Source: Lachnospiraceae bacterium
Lineage (GTDB): Bacteria; Bacillota_A; Clostridia; Lachnospirales; Lachnospiraceae
Length of the DNA stretch: 19,313 bases
Direction of reading: 5' to 3'
NCBI GenBank assembly: GCA_024684065.1
Contig: JAIKXO010000292.1
Location: 1-19,313 of the forward strand
The notes beneath the pieces are model-generated. The model did no database searches and was not told where the DNA came from. It worked only from the letters and a program-made list of their open reading frames with translations. The first letter of the stretch is position 1; the number at the start of each line of letters is the position of its first letter. The translations under genes and the position numbers were made by a program. Below, piece by piece: positions 1 through 7,358 of this stretch.

Positions 1-359
1 CACTTCCTGCCTTCCGCAGAGATCCCTTCTTCCCTGAGCTCGCGCCTTAACCCCTCGATATCGGTATTATATCCGTAAAATCCTCCGTCCTGCCTTACAA
101 GAGTGTTCACTGCCCCGATCGCCTCCGCTAAAGGGTCCGTCCCCTGAAGGTACGGCATGACCTGCGATTTATAGGGTACCGTAACGTTTAACCCGAGCAC
201 CCCTTCCTCATAAAGCCGTGACAGATTTCCGGAAAGATCATCCTTAATCTCAAAAAGCCGGTAATCGATCTCCTTTGAAAGCTCTTTCGCTATCGTTTTG
301 TGGATCACCGGGGAAAGGGAATGCGCCACCGGGTTTCCGATAAGTCCGTAAACGTCCAT
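1..359 (-). CDS. aroE: Shikimate dehydrogenase, N-terminal part (cut by window edge)
   Basis: Catalyses the NADPH-dependent reduction of 3-dehydroshikimate to shikimate in aromatic amino acid synthesis (cytoplasm). An open frame runs from an ATG at 359 to the left edge, giving 119 residues of an enzyme normally about 270-290 long. Seen directly: GNPVAHSLSP at residues 8-17 (the shikimate-binding serines), NVTVPYK at 58-64 with the family's catalytic lysine at 64, AVNT at 83-86, and YNTD at 97-100 with the catalytic aspartate at 100. The NADP-binding Rossmann half lies outside the window. An AGGAG sequence inside the last codons of the upstream gene can serve as ribosome site. It starts only 5 bases after the YqeG gene, so the two are probably cotranscribed; yqeG and aroE are also near neighbours in Bacillus. 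Identification is firm, and the start fits the usual beginning of the family. Confidence 0.95.
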   Translation of the reverse strand, partial: MDVYGLIGNPVAHSLSPVIHKTIAKELSKEIDYRLFEIKDDLSGNLSRLYEEGVLGLNVTVPYKSQVMPYLQGTDPLAEAIGAVNTLVRQDGGFYGYNTDIEGLRRELREEGISAEGRK

Positions 360-364
360 ATTAT

Positions 365-901
365 TTATAATTCTCCTGAAGTCGCTGCGTTTTTTTGGTT
401 TTTCCTTATCTTTCTTTTGTAAAAAAACAGTACCACCGCTTCCAGCCTTCGCTTGAGTACTATCTGTATCTCTTCCTTTTTGTCTATCGGACGGACCAGT
501 ATGGTCCTTATCCCGCTCCTTTTTGCGCCCCAGATATCGGTAAAAAGCTGGTCGCCGATAAACACGGTGCTTGATCTGTCGGTATCCATCATCTCCATGG
601 CCCGGATATAGCCTCCTCTTTTCGGTTTTCCCGCTTTATATATATATTCGCAGTACTTTACCTCCCGCTTAAAGGAGGAGACCCTCGGCTCCTTATTGTT
701 TGACAAAAGCACCGCCTTAAGCCCTATACCATGGAGGCGCTCAAAAAGCTTTTCGGCTCTTTCATCGGCATGCGCCCCGTGGGGGACAAGGGTATTGTCT
801 ATGTCATAGATCAGGCCTCTTATGCCTTCTTCGTAAAGTCCTTCATAATCGACTTCATAGGCTGAATTCAGCCATATATCCGGATAAAAGTTCCCAAACA
901 T
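365..901 (-). CDS. yqeG: YqeG-family HAD phosphatase (subclass IIIA)
   Basis: A 178-residue cytoplasmic haloacid-dehalogenase-type phosphatase. All four HAD motifs are visible: DIDNT at 33-37 (nucleophile D33, acid/base D35), the serine of LLSNN at 65-69, a lysine in AGKPKR at 90-95, and GDQLFTD at 116-122 with the metal-binding aspartates. No cap domain is apparent, as in subclass IIIA. Members of this family are related to yeast Gep4, a phosphatidylglycerophosphate phosphatase, so a lipid phosphate substrate is possible but unproven. The C-terminus is strongly basic (about residues 150-172), which could favour membrane contact (inference). It lies 6 bases after the EamA transporter gene and 5 bases before aroE. 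In Bacillus the GTPase gene yqeH lies between yqeG and aroE; here it is absent. Confidence 0.9.
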   Translation of the reverse strand: MFGNFYPDIWLNSAYEVDYEGLYEEGIRGLIYDIDNTLVPHGAHADERAEKLFERLHGIGLKAVLLSNNKEPRVSSFKREVKYCEYIYKAGKPKRGGYIRAMEMMDTDRSSTVFIGDQLFTDIWGAKRSGIRTILVRPIDKKEEIQIVLKRRLEAVVLFFYKRKIRKNQKNAATSGEL

Positions 902-907
902 TTAAGT

Positions 908-1789
908 CTACTCCGTATCGAGCTGGGCAAGTATAATAGCCGCAAAAAGGAGCACACAGCCTGCTATGACCTTCGCGCTCATCCTCTCTCCCAGGATAAC
1001 TGCCGATGAAACTGCCCCGAAAACCGCCTCGGCCGACATTATGATCGCAGCCACCGAGGACTTTACATACCTCTGGCACACGCTTTGTATGACAAAGCAG
1101 ACCATTGTGCTTAAAACCGCAAGATATAAGAGGCCGCCGACCGATTCCCTGTTAAAGACGATATTGGAAACAGGGCCGTCAAAGAAGGGCGCCGTTATCC
1201 ATGAAACGACCGCTGCCGTTGCCATCATAAGCATCGAAATAACGATCGGATCCTCTATCCTCGAATACTTCCCAATATATTCTATCTGGAGAGAAAACAG
1301 GACACCGCAAAGGAGTGTCAGCAGATCCCCCCTGTTAACTGTCATGTCCCCGTCTAAAGTTATGAGCCCTATCCCCGCTATCGCTATGAAGGCCGCTATA
1401 AAACACAGTTTCTCCGGCCTCTTCTTTACCCTTATCCAGTGGACAAAAGGGACCATGACCACATATACCGCCGTAAGGAAGGCGTTCTTTCCCGCTGTCG
1501 TATACACAAGTCCGATGGTCTGGGCAAGATATGACAGATACAGGATCACTCCGATGATCAGGCCGTGGATCAGGATTTCCCTGTTATTCCTTATGGCTTC
1601 AAATGTCCTTCTTATCGTGAATAAAAAAAGCAATCCTCCCGCTATCGTGAACCTTAACGCCAACAGGTAGACGGGAGGTATATAATCAAGCGAATTCTTT
1701 ACTATTACGAAGGCTACGCCCCAGACGATCGCTATGCTCAGAAAACCGGCGTAGGAAAGGTATTCTGCCCTCCGTTTGCTTACTGCCAT
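908..1789 (-). CDS. EamA/DMT-superfamily membrane transporter
   Basis: A 293-residue integral membrane protein with about ten hydrophobic segments arranged as two EamA repeats (roughly residues 14-145 and 155-290), the usual layout of drug/metabolite transporter carriers. The first repeat starts with AIVWGVAFVIVKNSL, typical of the family, and the second ends with a repeat containing SAEAVFGAVSSAVILGE, a well-known EamA signature. Family members export amino acids, metabolites or drugs; the substrate cannot be read from sequence. It starts with an ATG just after the stop of the ABC ATPase gene, with an AAAGGAAG ribosome site inside the end of that gene, so it is probably in the same transcript. 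It has no evident functional link to peptide import or to aroE. Confidence 0.88.
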   Translation of the reverse strand: MAVSKRRAEYLSYAGFLSIAIVWGVAFVIVKNSLDYIPPVYLLALRFTIAGGLLFLFTIRRTFEAIRNNREILIHGLIIGVILYLSYLAQTIGLVYTTAGKNAFLTAVYVVMVPFVHWIRVKKRPEKLCFIAAFIAIAGIGLITLDGDMTVNRGDLLTLLCGVLFSLQIEYIGKYSRIEDPIVISMLMMATAAVVSWITAPFFDGPVSNIVFNRESVGGLLYLAVLSTMVCFVIQSVCQRYVKSSVAAIIMSAEAVFGAVSSAVILGERMSAKVIAGCVLLFAAIILAQLDTE

Positions 1790-1793
1790 TTTA

Positions 1794-2567
1794 TTAATGC
1801 TTCCTTTCAGACCCGTTTCTTGATCCGGTATATCCCGCAGCCTTCAAAAGCTCCTTTGTATACTCGTTCTCGGGATTATTATAGACCTTCTCATCACTGC
1901 CCTGCTCAATGATCCTTCCGTTCTGCATCACAAGCACCCTGCTGCAGATCTGATATACGACCTTCAGATCGTGGGAAATGAATATTACCGCGATCCCGAG
2001 CTCCTTATTGAGCTCAAGAAGGAGTTTAACTATCTGGGACTGGATAGTAACGTCAAGCGCGGAAACAGGCTCGTCCGCTATGATGAGCTCCGGCTCCTGG
2101 ATCAGTGCAAGAGCTATTGAGACCCTCTGCCTCTGTCCTCCCGAAAGCTCCCGCGGATACCTGCTTAAGAAGGAGCCATCGAGGCCTGCTCTCTCAAGCA
2201 TGTGCAGTACCTTTTCATCCCTCTCGCTGTCGGGAAGCTTTGTCCTGATCCTTAAGGGCTCCTCAAGTATCCATCCGACTGTCTTTGCCGGGTTAAGCGA
2301 GCTGTACGGATCCTGGAAGATCATCTGCGCTCCCTTTGAAAAATGCTCGATACTTCCCTCCACATCCTTAACCATAGAGAGGACTGCCTTTCCAAGGGTG
2401 GACTTGCCTGAACCCGATTCCCCCACAAGGCCGACTATCTCCCCCCGGTTTATCTCAAAGGAGACGTCCTTAAGTATCTGTTTTCTGTTTGCGCCCCTGT
2501 TAAATATGGAGTCCTCGGACTTGTAATATGCGTTCAGTCCCCGGACCCTCAGAATCACATCACTCAT
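1794..2567 (-). CDS. oppF: Peptide/nickel-type ABC importer, ATPase subunit 2 (OppF/DppF/NikE-like)
   Basis: A cytoplasmic ATP-binding subunit of 257 residues that pairs with the next ATPase to drive import. Walker A is GESGSGKST at 49-57, the Q-loop glutamine is Q85, the ABC signature [10 protein letters not shown] is at 141-150, Walker B ends in ADEP with D165 and E166, and the switch histidine is H199. OppF and DppF proteins usually have 305-330 residues and end in an extra domain with a cysteine-rich motif; this one ends soon after the EYTKELL sequence and lacks that extension, in this respect like the nickel-type NikE. It begins 10 bases after the partner ATPase gene. The ribosome site before the ATG is weak (AGAAG), so translation may be coupled. 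The gene symbol denotes family position, not a proven substrate. Confidence 0.88.
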   Translation of the reverse strand: MSDVILRVRGLNAYYKSEDSIFNRGANRKQILKDVSFEINRGEIVGLVGESGSGKSTLGKAVLSMVKDVEGSIEHFSKGAQMIFQDPYSSLNPAKTVGWILEEPLRIRTKLPDSERDEKVLHMLERAGLDGSFLSRYPRELSGGQRQRVSIALALIQEPELIIADEPVSALDVTIQSQIVKLLLELNKELGIAVIFISHDLKVVYQICSRVLVMQNGRIIEQGSDEKVYNNPENEYTKELLKAAGYTGSRNGSERKH

Positions 2568-2577
2568 AATCTTCTGT

Positions 2578-3369
2578 TTATACGGTCAGTTTTTTGAATT
2601 TCGGGATAGCTGCGATAAGGTTTTTCGTATATTCATTCTGAGGATTCATAAATACCTCTTCCGTGTCCCCGCTTTCTACTATGTTACCCCTGTACATTAC
2701 AAGCACCCGCCTGCAGAGCTGCCTCACCAGGCTGAGATCATGGGATATGAATAAGATAGCGGTATTGTATTTGCGGTTTGCCTTCTTAAGAAGCTCGATG
2801 ATCTGGGCCTGGATCGTCACATCAAGCGCCGTTGTCGGTTCATCGCAGATAAGGAGCTTAGGCCTGCTTATAAGGGCCGCTGCGATCATGACCCTCTGCC
2901 TCATCCCTCCCGAAAGCTCGTGGGGATACATGCCGATGATCCTTTCCGGCTCTTTAAGCTCCACATCAGTGAGTGCATCAATGACACGTTTCCTCCGCTC
3001 CTCCTGACTAAGATCCGTATGTATCCTCAGGCTTTCCTCTACCTGATAGCCGATTTTCTTTAACGGGTCGAGAGAGGTCATGGGCTCCTGGAACACCATG
3101 CTTATAAGGTTGCCCTGGAGCTTTCTGAGCTCGCTTCTTTCGCAGTTAAGGATATCCACTCCTTCGAACTCTATGGTGCCGCGTTTCTTCATGTTTTTTC
3201 TTGACAGAAGGCCTGCGATCGCAAGCGCGGACATGGTCTTCCCCGACCCGGATTCGCCGACGAGGCCGACTATCTCCCCTTCCTTCATTTCAAGGTCGAA
3301 GTCATATACGACCGTCTCGGGGATAAGGTGGTCATGAAATTCTATATTAAGGTCCGTAACATTCAGCAT
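2578..3369 (-). CDS. oppD: Peptide/nickel-type ABC importer, ATPase subunit 1 (OppD/DppD/NikD-like)
   Basis: The partner ATPase of the importer, cytoplasmic. The chosen ATG at 3369 gives 263 residues. A longer reading from a TTG at 3390 adds seven mostly basic residues but has no ribosome site nearby; the ATG is preferred although its own site (AAGAG) is weak. Numbered from the longer form, Walker A is GESGSGKT at 45-52, the Q-loop glutamine 101, the signature LSGGMRQRV at 159-167, and Walker B has D183 and E184. As in its partner, the C-terminal oligopeptide-type extension with its cysteine motif is missing. The end is [19 protein letters not shown] gap of about 50 bases separates it from the permease gene upstream, with no clear promoter. 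Confidence 0.87.
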   Translation of the reverse strand: MLNVTDLNIEFHDHLIPETVVYDFDLEMKEGEIVGLVGESGSGKTMSALAIAGLLSRKNMKKRGTIEFEGVDILNCERSELRKLQGNLISMVFQEPMTSLDPLKKIGYQVEESLRIHTDLSQEERRKRVIDALTDVELKEPERIIGMYPHELSGGMRQRVMIAAALISRPKLLICDEPTTALDVTIQAQIIELLKKANRKYNTAILFISHDLSLVRQLCRRVLVMYRGNIVESGDTEEVFMNPQNEYTKNLIAAIPKFKKLTV

Positions 3370-3419
3370 CTTAGGTCTCTTTTTTTTCAAAAATAATTAA
3401 ATGAATACGCCCTCAGCGA

Positions 3420-4220
3420 TCAGAGCGCCTCCAGCCCTTCATTCAGCATGGAAAAGCCGAATATCATGATCACTATCATAAAGCCCGAAAAGAACGCATA
3501 TGACGGCTTTACGAAAAGAAAGGCCTGTGCCTCGGAAAGCATTCTCCCAAGGCTTGAATCAGGGGGCTGGACGCCTATGCCCAAAAAGCTCATCCCGGCC
3601 TCCGCGAGCACCGCATTGTTAAAGCCTATCGCAATGGATGAAAGCATGACCTTCAGGGTGTTCGGAAGTATATGAACGAACATTATCCTGAAATCCGAGG
3701 CCCCCATCAGCTTCGCGCTGCTCACATAGTCCATATTTCTGCATTTTATGAACTCAGCCCTTACTATCCTCGCATAACTCGGGATGAACACTATTCCGAG
3801 AGCGATTATCACGTTATACTTGCCGCTTCCCATGATACTGATGAACACGAGCGCGAGCAGGATACTCGGGAATGCAAGAACCGCGTCGTTGACCCTCATT
3901 ATTATCTCATCCGCCGCTCCCCCGAAATATCCCGTGACCGCGCCTATTACCGTCCCGCCGAGCGCTCCCATAAGGACAGTAAAAAACGCGACTATAAGAG
4001 TGGTTCCGGTGCCTGATACGATCCTGCTGAAAATATCCCTTCCGAAGTTATCGCACCCCATAAGGTGCTTAAGGGACGCCCCCGCAAACTTTGCCTGGGC
4101 GTCCATCTTATTGGGATCATAGGGGGTATAGAACATGCCAATCAGGGACACGAGCACTACGACGGAAGTTATCACCGCTCCCACTATGAATTTTCTGTTA
4201 TACAGCCTGTTTTTCTTCAT
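3420..4220 (-). CDS. oppC: Peptide/nickel-type ABC importer, permease subunit 2 (OppC/DppC-like)
   Basis: A 266-residue membrane permease with one N-terminal helix (about residues 10-30), an extracytoplasmic piece ending in the family motif MGCDNFGRDIFSRI (54-67), and then the transport domain with five hydrophobic helices. The ATPase-contacting EAA-type loop is visible around SSAKLMGASDFRIMFVHILPN and is followed by AGMSFLGIGVQPP, both highly typical of the OppC/DppC/NikC group. The protein stops at LNEGLEAL, a few residues before the DPR-type ending common in the family; the downstream in-frame codons do not encode that ending, so this looks like a natural short end rather than a recent mutation. 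Its ATG overlaps the stop of the oppB gene by four bases (ATGA), so the two permeases are translationally coupled and likely made in equal amounts. Confidence 0.9.
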   Translation of the reverse strand: MKKNRLYNRKFIVGAVITSVVVLVSLIGMFYTPYDPNKMDAQAKFAGASLKHLMGCDNFGRDIFSRIVSGTGTTLIVAFFTVLMGALGGTVIGAVTGYFGGAADEIIMRVNDAVLAFPSILLALVFISIMGSGKYNVIIALGIVFIPSYARIVRAEFIKCRNMDYVSSAKLMGASDFRIMFVHILPNTLKVMLSSIAIGFNNAVLAEAGMSFLGIGVQPPDSSLGRMLSEAQAFLFVKPSYAFFSGFMIVIMIFGFSMLNEGLEAL

Positions 4221-5155
4221 TTCCTCGTCCGCGGATCTATTATCTGGTAAAGAATATCCACCAGGAAATTAACGATTATAACAATAAACGCAACTATCGC
4301 AATGATAGACTGCACTACCGGATAGTCCCTGTTTGCTATGGAGGTTACAAGCATCCTGCCGATACCGGGAATGGAAAAGACCTGCTCGACAATAAGGCTC
4401 CCCGCAACGATATCGGAAAGCGTCATGCCGAGGAAAGTGATGACCGGTATAAGCGCGTTCTTCAGAACATGCTTATAAAGAACATCATTTGTAGAATTGC
4501 CTCTGCTGTATGCGGTTCTCACATAATCGAGCTTCGCTTCCTTAAGGACGGAGCTTTTAAGGAGCTTCCCCGTCATAGCCGCCTTAGGCAGCGCGATAGC
4601 TATCGCGGGAAACAGTAAATAGTAAATAAACCCGGAAACGCTGCTTGTGTAGCTTACATAGCCCCCGGGGGTAAACAGCTTAAGCACAAGCCCCAACAGC
4701 CAGGTTATCAGAATTCCCGTGAAAAAAGCAGGAACCGCCATGAATATCTGATTGACGGCGTCTATGATATGCGACGCCGGACCGTCCTCATATTTTGCCG
4801 AATAGATCCCGACCGGTATCGAAATGACAACTATCAGCAGAAAAGACATCACGGTCAGCGTAAGAGTTATTGGAACCTTCCCCGCGAGCATTGACCTGAC
4901 GCTGACTCCATACGAATATGAAACGCCCATGTCGCCGAAAAAGAAGCTTTTTATCCATTCCAGGTATCTTACGGCGAGCGGCCGGTTAAGCCCCATCTGC
5001 TCCCTTAAAGCCTCGACCTTTTCGGGCGTGGCATTTATCCCCAGCTTATTGACCGCGGGGTCGCCGGGGATAACTGCAAACGCTATGAACACAAGCAGTG
5101 AAACTATCAGGACGGTAGCAAGCATGGAAGCCGTCTTTTTAAGCGCATACCTCAT
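4217..5155 (-). CDS. oppB: Peptide/nickel-type ABC importer, permease subunit 1 (OppB/DppB-like)
   Basis: A 312-residue membrane permease with about six helices that forms the channel with OppC. Seen directly: an N-terminal helix (about residues 10-30) ending in FAVIPGDPA, the extracytoplasmic segment ATPEKVEALREQMGLNRP, the sequence GDMGVSYSY, the cytoplasmic ATPase-binding loop around VRTAYSRGNSTNDVLYKHVLKN, and the ending VEQVFSIPGIGRMLVTSI...DYPVVQ, all hallmarks of the OppB/DppB group. The protein ends in DPRTRK as expected. It starts only two bases after the oppA stop codon and overlaps oppC by four bases, so these genes form one operon. The substrate is set mainly by the binding protein. 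Confidence 0.92.
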   Translation of the reverse strand: MRYALKKTASMLATVLIVSLLVFIAFAVIPGDPAVNKLGINATPEKVEALREQMGLNRPLAVRYLEWIKSFFFGDMGVSYSYGVSVRSMLAGKVPITLTLTVMSFLLIVVISIPVGIYSAKYEDGPASHIIDAVNQIFMAVPAFFTGILITWLLGLVLKLFTPGGYVSYTSSVSGFIYYLLFPAIAIALPKAAMTGKLLKSSVLKEAKLDYVRTAYSRGNSTNDVLYKHVLKNALIPVITFLGMTLSDIVAGSLIVEQVFSIPGIGRMLVTSIANRDYPVVQSIIAIVAFIVIIVNFLVDILYQIIDPRTRK

Positions 5156-5157
5156 AT

Positions 5158-6684
5158 CTACTGATCCGAACCGGCAAGCTTCAGCTTCGCTATATCCTGT
5201 ATGTACATGGGATAAAACTCATAGCCTGTGAATTTCCTGTTTAATGCAACGAATTCCGCCATATCCTGGAGATAAACATTTGCGGCATCCTCCGCGAGGA
5301 TCCTTTCAAGATCCTTGTAGTAAGCGGTGCTTTCTTCATCATCCGCCGTAGAAATGGCCTTATTAAAGATCTCGTCATATTCGGGATCATTAAAGTTAAT
5401 GAAATTGTTTCCGGCATCGGACACAAAACGCTCCAAAAGAGCCCTCGCAGTCATGCTTGAAGCATCGACCCCGATGACTGTGGATTCAAAATTCCTGTCA
5501 GAATACACATCCGAAAGCCATGAGTTCCATTCGACAAGGTTTATGTCAGCCGTAACACCTATCTCCTTGAACTGCTCCACCAGGACCTGCGCGGTGTCAA
5601 TATGCGGCTGGTAATTCGACGGAACGGTTATCTTAAAGCTGAATCCGTTCTCATATCCCGCTTCCTTCAGAAGCTCCTTCGCCTTATCTATATCATGGGG
5701 ATAAATGTCATTCAGCTCTTCCATATAATACTTCCCGAAGGCAGGGAACATGCTCGAACCGATGGGAACTCCCTTCCCGTCAAAGGCAAGCTCTAAAAGC
5801 CCGTCTATATCGACGGCGTAGCAGAGCGCCTGTCTGACCCTGATATCGTCAAAGGGCCTGACCGCATTGTTCAGGTATAAAGCCTGTACCAGGTTCATGG
5901 TTCCCTCATAGATCGTAAAATTCTCGGAAAGCTGCGCCACCTGTGCCGTGGTAAGCCTCGGGAACATATCTATGGAGCCTCCAAGAAGATCCATTACTAT
6001 GGTATCGGCATTCGCTTCCACCTTGAAGGTCACGTTTTCAATACCCGCCTTCTCTCCCCAGTAATCATCAAACCGCTTCATGACAATGTTTTCCTGCGGT
6101 GAGCGGGATACATACATATACGGTCCGGTGCCTATGGGATTTGATGCAGGCTCTTTATTGCTTTCGGGAATGATCGACGCGTTCATCGACGCAAGATAGG
6201 CCGGGAACTCCATATTCCCTTCGGAAAGCTTTATGGAAACCGTGGAATCATCTATGATATCTACGCTTTCAATAAGAGAAAAAGCGGCTATAAGGGATTC
6301 CTGTCCTGTCATCCCCGCGCTTTTCTCTATGCTGTATTTTACATCAGAAGCCTTAACTTCTTCACCGTTATGGAACTTAACACCCTTCCTCAGCTTGAAA
6401 GTATACAGTGTTCCGTCATCGGAAACTTCATAGCTTTCACATACCGCGGGCACTATGTTCCCGTCAGGCTCGGGCTTTAAGAGCCCCTCATACATGTTGA
6501 ACAATACCTCTTTAGTTCCTGCCGCAACTGCTTCGTGTGGGTCAAGACTGTCCTCAAGATCTTGCGCTATTCCTACAACTATCTTAGAGGAAGTATCTGC
6601 CTTATCACCCCGGCAACCGCCAAGTGCAACAGCCAGTGACACTAATAAAGTCACTGAAAGAATTTTAAAACCTTTCTTTCTCAT
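5158..6684 (-). CDS. oppA: Extracellular substrate-binding lipoprotein of the peptide/nickel ABC importer
   Basis: A family 5 solute-binding protein (OppA/DppA/NikA fold) that captures the ligand outside the cell and hands it to the OppBC channel. A basic start (MRKKGFK), a hydrophobic stretch and a lipobox ALGGC show a lipoprotein; Cys24 would be lipidated after cleavage. Typical motifs follow: DLEDSLDPHEAVAAGT near the N-terminus, LYTFKLRKGVKFHNGEEVKA, and an NPIGTGPYMY loop. Start choice: an ATG at 6693 would sit directly against the only good ribosome site (GAGGAG, 6694-6699), while the ATG at 6684 has a normal 9-base spacing, so 6684 is preferred (508 residues). It lies 47 bases after nrdR. 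I see no promoter or terminator in that gap, so read-through from nrdR is likely unless a promoter lies within nrdR. The ligand (di- or oligopeptide, or a metal complex) cannot be decided. Confidence 0.9.
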   Translation of the reverse strand: MRKKGFKILSVTLLVSLAVALGGCRGDKADTSSKIVVGIAQDLEDSLDPHEAVAAGTKEVLFNMYEGLLKPEPDGNIVPAVCESYEVSDDGTLYTFKLRKGVKFHNGEEVKASDVKYSIEKSAGMTGQESLIAAFSLIESVDIIDDSTVSIKLSEGNMEFPAYLASMNASIIPESNKEPASNPIGTGPYMYVSRSPQENIVMKRFDDYWGEKAGIENVTFKVEANADTIVMDLLGGSIDMFPRLTTAQVAQLSENFTIYEGTMNLVQALYLNNAVRPFDDIRVRQALCYAVDIDGLLELAFDGKGVPIGSSMFPAFGKYYMEELNDIYPHDIDKAKELLKEAGYENGFSFKITVPSNYQPHIDTAQVLVEQFKEIGVTADINLVEWNSWLSDVYSDRNFESTVIGVDASSMTARALLERFVSDAGNNFINFNDPEYDEIFNKAISTADDEESTAYYKDLERILAEDAANVYLQDMAEFVALNRKFTGYEFYPMYIQDIAKLKLAGSDQ

Positions 6685-6693
6685 TTGTGCCAT

Positions 6694-6699
6694 CTCCTC
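6694..6699 (-). promoter_or_regulatory. Ribosome binding site that decides the oppA start
   Basis: On the minus strand this is GAGGAG. It abuts an in-frame ATG at 6693 (no spacing) and lies 9 bases from a second in-frame ATG at 6684. Ribosomes need several bases between the two elements, so the downstream ATG is the more likely start. The shorter form also gives a cleaner lipoprotein signal peptide. Confidence 0.7.
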
Positions 6700-6731
6700 A
6701 AGTAAATTTAATAAATATTTGTAAAAAACAG

Positions 6732-7184
6732 TTATTTATCGAGCATCTTCTTCAGCTCTTCCATAAAGGTGTTAACATCCTTAAACTCCCTGTATACGGA
6801 CGCAAACCTTACATACGCCACAGCGTCAAGGTCATGGAGCTTCTTCATGACAAGCTCGCCGATGATCTCGCTGGGCACCTCCTTATCCTCATAATTGAAG
6901 ATCTCTGTCTCGACCTCGTCAACTATCTGTGAGATCTGAGCCGCGGAAACCGGCCTTTTATGGCAGGCTCTCAGGATCCCCGCTTCAATCTTCGTTCTGT
7001 CATAGGTCTCTCTGTTATTGTCCTTTTTGATGATGATGAGAGGTATGGTCTCTATTTTTTCATAAGTAGTAAACCTTTTCTCACATTCATCGCATACCCG
7101 CCTGCGTCTTATGGAATTATTATCCTCGGCAGGACGGCTGTCAATAACCCTCGTATTCTCATGACCGCAAAATGGACACTTCAT
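6732..7184 (-). CDS. nrdR: Transcriptional repressor NrdR of ribonucleotide reductase genes
   Basis: A 150-residue repressor that senses ATP/dATP and binds paired NrdR boxes before ribonucleotide reductase operons. The N-terminal zinc ribbon has C3, C6, C31 and C34 (MKCPFCGHENTRVIDSRP ... RRRRVCDECEKRFTTYE), followed by an ATP-cone domain at about 46-136. Length and both domains are standard. The ATG at 7184 has a strong ribosome site, GGAGGGGAG, 7 bases upstream. The gene has its own near-perfect promoter about 120 bases upstream, with two NrdR-box-like sites around it, which suggests autoregulation. It precedes the ABC importer operon by 47 bases. No ribonucleotide reductase gene is in the window, so its main targets lie elsewhere. 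Confidence 0.96.
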   Translation of the reverse strand: MKCPFCGHENTRVIDSRPAEDNNSIRRRRVCDECEKRFTTYEKIETIPLIIIKKDNNRETYDRTKIEAGILRACHKRPVSAAQISQIVDEVETEIFNYEDKEVPSEIIGELVMKKLHDLDAVAYVRFASVYREFKDVNTFMEELKKMLDK

Positions 7185-7224
7185 TTTCTCCCCTCCATAT
7201 TTATACCCTTATAGTCAGTTGACG

Positions 7225-7288
7225 GCATAGTTTTGCCACCCTCCGCAAAACAGCGCCATGCGTAAGCTCATCCCTCCCTCCGGAGATG
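7225..7288 (-). promoter_or_regulatory. Structured nrdR leader with two hairpins bearing GGAGGG loops
   Basis: On the nrdR transcript two hairpins can form in tandem. Hairpin A pairs 7283-7288 (CATCTC) with 7269-7274 (GGGATG, one G-U pair) around an 8-base loop containing GGAGGG. Hairpin B pairs 7245-7251 (GTTTTGC) with 7230-7236 (GCAAAAC, perfect) around an 8-base loop GGAGGGTG, and can be extended by GCAT at 7258-7261 with ATGC at 7225-7228. The real nrdR ribosome site also reads GGAGGG. I do not recognise a known riboswitch. The hairpins are seen by eye; their function is inferred. Confidence 0.45.
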
Positions 7289-7303
7289 CACTACATATTG
7301 TAT
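7288..7303 (-). promoter_or_regulatory. NrdR-box-like site at the nrdR transcription start
   Basis: The minus strand reads ATACAATATGTAGTGC. By hand alignment to the recalled NrdR-box pattern acaCwAtATaTwGtgt it agrees at 13 of 16 positions, including the CwATAT core and the GTG arm. It sits just downstream of the -10 hexamer, where a bound repressor would block initiation. A second, weaker box lies at 7341-7356. AT-rich promoter DNA can resemble this motif by chance. Confidence 0.45.
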
Positions 7304-7333
7304 AGTATACTTCAGAAATCCGCTTTATGTCAA
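7304..7333 (-). promoter_or_regulatory. Housekeeping-type promoter of nrdR
   Basis: On the minus strand there is TTGACA (7328-7333, perfect -35), an 18-base spacer and TATACT (7304-7309, five of six -10 positions). Initiation would fall near 7297, giving a leader of about 112 bases before the nrdR ATG. This is among the best promoter matches in the window and makes nrdR, and perhaps the importer genes behind it, independent of the ftsZ transcript. Confidence 0.75.
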
Positions 7334-7340
7334 CTTGTTT

Positions 7341-7356
7341 TAACCATATATAGTAA
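7341..7356 (-). promoter_or_regulatory. Second NrdR-box-like site upstream of the nrdR promoter
   Basis: The minus strand reads TTACTATATATGGTTA, which agrees with 11 of 16 positions of the recalled NrdR-box pattern and has a perfect CTATATAT core. Its centre is 53 bases from that of the box at 7288-7303, about five helical turns, so both would lie on the same DNA face on either side of the promoter. It begins just beyond the stop codon of the upstream small gene. Confidence 0.35.
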
Positions 7357-7358
7357 GC

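Noticed and set aside
966..1670. A 234-codon plus-strand frame opposite the EamA transporter gene
   Set aside because: It is the antisense shadow of a well-supported membrane protein. Its translation has no recognisable domain, and all neighbouring genes are on the other strand.
6694..6731. A terminator or promoter between nrdR and oppA
   Set aside because: The gap is AT-rich with a T run, but I find no stable stem before it. A TTTACA sequence has no -10 partner at a suitable distance.
7185..7300. A known riboswitch in the nrdR leader
   Set aside because: I compared it mentally with common classes (T-box, fluoride, preQ1, manganese, cobalamin) and saw none of their conserved cores.
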